NCBI GenBank assembly: GCA_938009275.1
Contig: CALLHY010000022.1
Span: 1 to 26,527, forward strand
From: an uncultured bacterium
GTDB taxonomy: Bacteria > Cloacimonadota > Cloacimonadia > Cloacimonadales > Cloacimonadaceae
Reading direction: 5' to 3'
DNA: 26,527 nucleotides
In this document: positions 24,872-26,527 of the stretch, piece after piece
How the letters are laid out: every line of letters begins with the position of its first letter
How positions within the stretch are numbered: the stretch's first letter is position 1
Program-made: the position numbers and the translations under genes
The notes under the pieces: generated by a model
Databases searched by the model: none
What the model saw: only the letters and a program-made list of their open reading frames with translations
Told to the model about the DNA's origin: nothing

Positions 24872-25461
24872 AGCAGTTTATCTCTTTTTAGTTGGATAAT
24901 AAGACTGTAAAACTTACTTACCGGAAACCCCATAACATTAAAATAGCAGCCCACTATACTGCTAACAAACTGCGCTCCGTAGCCTTGAATCCCATAAGCA
25001 CCTGCTTTATCCAAAGGCTCACTTGTTGCGATGTAAGATAGTATGTCGGCATCGGTTAGTGGGGAAAACTGAACTTTTGTGCATTCAGATGCTTGCCAAA
25101 ATATATTATGGTATCCAACACAAATTCCTGTATGAACAAAGTGTTCCCGTCCAGATAACTTTTTAAGATACTCATAGGCTTGAGTGGTATCGGTTGGTTT
25201 GCCTAATACTATGTTGTCAATATCGACAACTGTATCAGCAGCTACCACCAGACTAGCTGAGTAGCCTTGATTTACTATAACTTCTGCCTTTTGCCGTGCA
25301 TATTGCATCGCTTGAATTTCCGGAGCTTCACCAGTTATTGGTTCAGGAATGTTAGCGGGCATGGTTCTATAGTTAATGCCCAGCAAAGAAAAAAGCTCTC
25401 TTCGCCTGGGTGATTGTGATGCAAGGATCACATCATGGTTATTCAAAATATCGTGTAACAT
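24868..25461 (-). CDS. maf: Maf-like nucleoside triphosphate pyrophosphatase
   Basis: House-cleaning enzyme that hydrolyses non-canonical or excess nucleoside triphosphates (dTTP/UTP and modified forms) to monophosphates. From the ATG at 25461 it has 197 aa, the family length. Motifs: 'LASQSPRRRELFSLLG' (phosphate binding), 'VVAADTVV' with the catalytic Asp, 'GKPTD', and 'DKAGAYGIQGYGAQFV', which marks the YhdE-type dTTP/UTP pyrophosphatases. A longer start (TTG at 25503) is open, but the ATG has AAAGG upstream and the expected N-terminus. It overlaps the amidohydrolase start by 4 nt and is first in the cluster. Confidence 0.93.
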   Translation of the reverse strand: MLHDILNNHDVILASQSPRRRELFSLLGINYRTMPANIPEPITGEAPEIQAMQYARQKAEVIVNQGYSASLVVAADTVVDIDNIVLGKPTDTTQAYEYLKKLSGREHFVHTGICVGYHNIFWQASECTKVQFSPLTDADILSYIATSEPLDKAGAYGIQGYGAQFVSSIVGCYFNVMGFPVSKFYSLIIQLKRDKLL

Positions 25462-25534
25462 AACTTTATACCTTTGTTTCACCATTTTAAATGCTTCAAT
25501 CAAGTCAACACATTTGTAGGAGAAAAATAACCCA

Positions 25535-25544
25535 CCCCCCCCCC
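25535..25544. repeat. homopolymer run of ten C
   Basis: Ten C on the plus strand (G10 on the maf strand), about 75 nt upstream of the maf start. Such tracts can slip during replication; no coding frame crosses it. Confidence 0.8.
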
Positions 25545-25743
25545 GTATTTCAATCAGGGATTACCTTGTTAGTTTGCTTAGAGCTATTTCACTTATTGGT
25601 ACTGGTGTTGGAATTCATTGTGGAGCTTAAGCATGCGTTCGTACATATACATATTCAACCTAAACATATTATGTTCCAAGTCTCTAATTCTTCCATTCTC
25701 TAATTCATATAAAATATACAAATCCCTCAATTCTAATGTCTCA

Positions 25744-25833
25744 TATTTCTCTTATTTCTCCATTTCTTATTTCTCTTATTTCTCCAGGAACCTCCAGGAA
25801 CCTCCAAACCTCCAGGAACCTCCAGGAACCTCC
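25744..25833. repeat. direct repeats TATTTCTCTTATTTCTCC and CCTCCAGGAA
   Basis: TATTTCTCTTATTTCTCC occurs at 25744-25761 and again at 25768-25785. It runs directly into four copies of TCCAGGAA-type 10-bp units (25781-25833, as CCTCCAGGAA with one shortened copy CCTCCAAA). The region is strand-asymmetric (pyrimidine-rich on plus) and non-coding. Confidence 0.75.
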
Positions 25834-25847
25834 CCCTTGTCTCTATT

Positions 25848-25982
25848 GTTCCTCTCTCCATCAAGGAAGCACTGTGTTACAATTATGCCGAGATCACGCC
25901 GCGATTCTGCCACAACGCGGCGTGATCGTGGCAGGAGTGTGGCAGTATCATTACACAGTGCTTCCTTGATGAAGAGAGGGAC
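25848..25982. repeat. 135-bp two-tier inverted repeat (cruciform/structured RNA)
   Basis: Outer arms of 30 nt, 25848-25877 and 25953-25982, pair at 28 of 30 positions, the other two being T-G/G-T type (19 nt perfect at 25859-25877 with 25953-25971). Inner arms of 18 nt, 25886-25903 and 25916-25933, pair around a 12-nt loop with a perfect 12-bp core GATCACGCCGCG. Left and right connecting loops are 8 and 19 nt. No ORF crosses it convincingly. Confidence 0.75.
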
Positions 25983-26041
25983 GTTAAGGTTTTAAGAGTT
26001 GGATTATAAGTTCTCACCCAAATCTGCAAATCGATATCACA

Positions 26042-26241
26042 TGTCACAGTGGTCGTATGGGTTTATGAGGTAGAGAGATAGATAAGACTGGCTTTGGATT
26101 GTGTCACAGTGGTTTTTGGACGTTTCTGGACGTTTTTGTATCAAGATTATTGCAAATCTGCGCTGGTTTTGGACTGGTTTCGGATGATCAGATTTTTTGG
26201 AGAGCTCATCAGATTTGTTAAGGCTTTTATTGTCACAGTGG
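26042..26241 (+). repeat. three copies of TGTCACAGTGG
   Basis: Perfect 11-mers at 26042-26052, 26102-26112 and 26231-26241, spaced 60 and 129 nt. A 10-mer copy on the opposite strand lies at 8371-8380, and a variant (CACTGTGTTAC) lies in the hairpin arm at 25871-25881. Confidence 0.7.
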
Positions 26242-26527
26242 TGGGTGGTGTGGGAGAGCTGGAGCAAGTCTGAATTCGGTCTAAAGTGCTTTGAGAAAAG
26301 TCCTTATGCTGTTTATTTATGGGCTTTGAACAGGGGTTTGCTTCACTGGTTCTTATGCTTCTGTCTGGTTCGTGAGGAATAAAGGATGCAGGGTCTAAAG
26401 ATAAAAGATGGTCGGTTCACTAACCAGGATTAGTGAGGTAGATTTCTTGTATTCTCAGCGCATTCACGGCAGAAAGGACTTCCCAACTTATTGCAGTACA
26501 GAATAGTAGAACCTACTATTGTAATAA

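Larger units (their letters stand above)
25504..26527. other. gene-poor, repeat-rich region to the window end
   Basis: About 1 kb without a credible gene on either strand; the short open frames have no recognisable domain. It contains a ten-C run, two kinds of direct repeats, a 135-bp hairpin, three TGTCACAGTGG motifs and a TGGACGTTTNTGGACGTTT direct repeat at 26116-26135. It probably is an accessory or relic stretch upstream of maf. Confidence 0.5.

Noticed and set aside
25848..25982. Integron attC site
   Set aside because: The long hairpin size fits, but I see no GTTRRRY/RYYYAAC core pair at the ends, no tandem cassette arrangement and no integrase.
26037..26382. Open frames of 60-76 aa on both strands near the window end
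   Set aside because: They cover the TGTCACAGTGG repeats, have no recognised domain and no ribosome site; their composition follows the repeats.

Overview
The window most likely comes from an anaerobic bacterium of the Fibrobacteres-Chlorobi-Bacteroidetes (FCB) superphylum, with Candidatus Cloacimonadota as the best guess. This is inferred from two very large exported proteins with C-terminal 'YPNPF' FlgD-like / type IX-style sorting domains, a gingipain-type C25 protease, an UpxY/RfaH-like NusG paralogue and a bacteroidete-like 5S rRNA 3' end. No ribosomal RNA long enough to place it is present.

Layout. Positions 1-39 hold the 3' end of a 5S rRNA, so an rRNA operon lies to the left. A minus-strand operon (4064 to 92) encodes a membrane protein with a PARP-like ADP-ribosyltransferase domain, then YbaB, RecR, riboflavin synthase and an Ig-like lipoprotein; a good sigma70-type promoter precedes ybaB. 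A 900-bp gap contains a decayed IS5-type transposase. A plus-strand gene encodes a 974-aa secreted beta-propeller-like protein. Positions 7916-8870 form a repeat-rich gap with a frameshifted NTF2-like gene on the minus strand, TTAACNNN tandem repeats and a long perfect-looking hairpin. Then come tmRNA (ssrA), a stand-alone 23S-intervening-sequence-type four-helix-bundle gene flanked by inverted 8-bp-period repeats, and the plus-strand genes rpsO, pnp, ahcY, a specialised NusG, a sugar-nucleotide epimerase and UDP-glucose dehydrogenase. A second minus-strand cluster (25461 to 17006) runs maf, an amidohydrolase, an unknown 187-aa protein, gltX, a gingipain-like protease and a sirtuin. The last kilobase is gene-poor and rich in repeats, including a 135-bp two-tier hairpin.

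How the genes work together. Most of the window is housekeeping: recombination (recR, ybaB), cofactor synthesis (ribE), ribosome rescue (ssrA), translation (rpsO, gltX), RNA decay (pnp), methyl-cycle maintenance (ahcY) and nucleotide sanitation (maf). The nusG-like/epimerase/ugd trio is translationally coupled and looks like a nucleotide-sugar unit for a surface polysaccharide under processive antitermination. The two giant exported proteins probably serve polymer or protein degradation and surface adhesion.

The least ordinary parts are the membrane-embedded PARP-like enzyme (2970-4064), the four-helix-bundle cassette with inverted periodic repeats (9244-9777) and the structured repeats at 8371-8526 and 25744-26241. 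All functional statements rest on reading the sequence and family knowledge; no database search was run.
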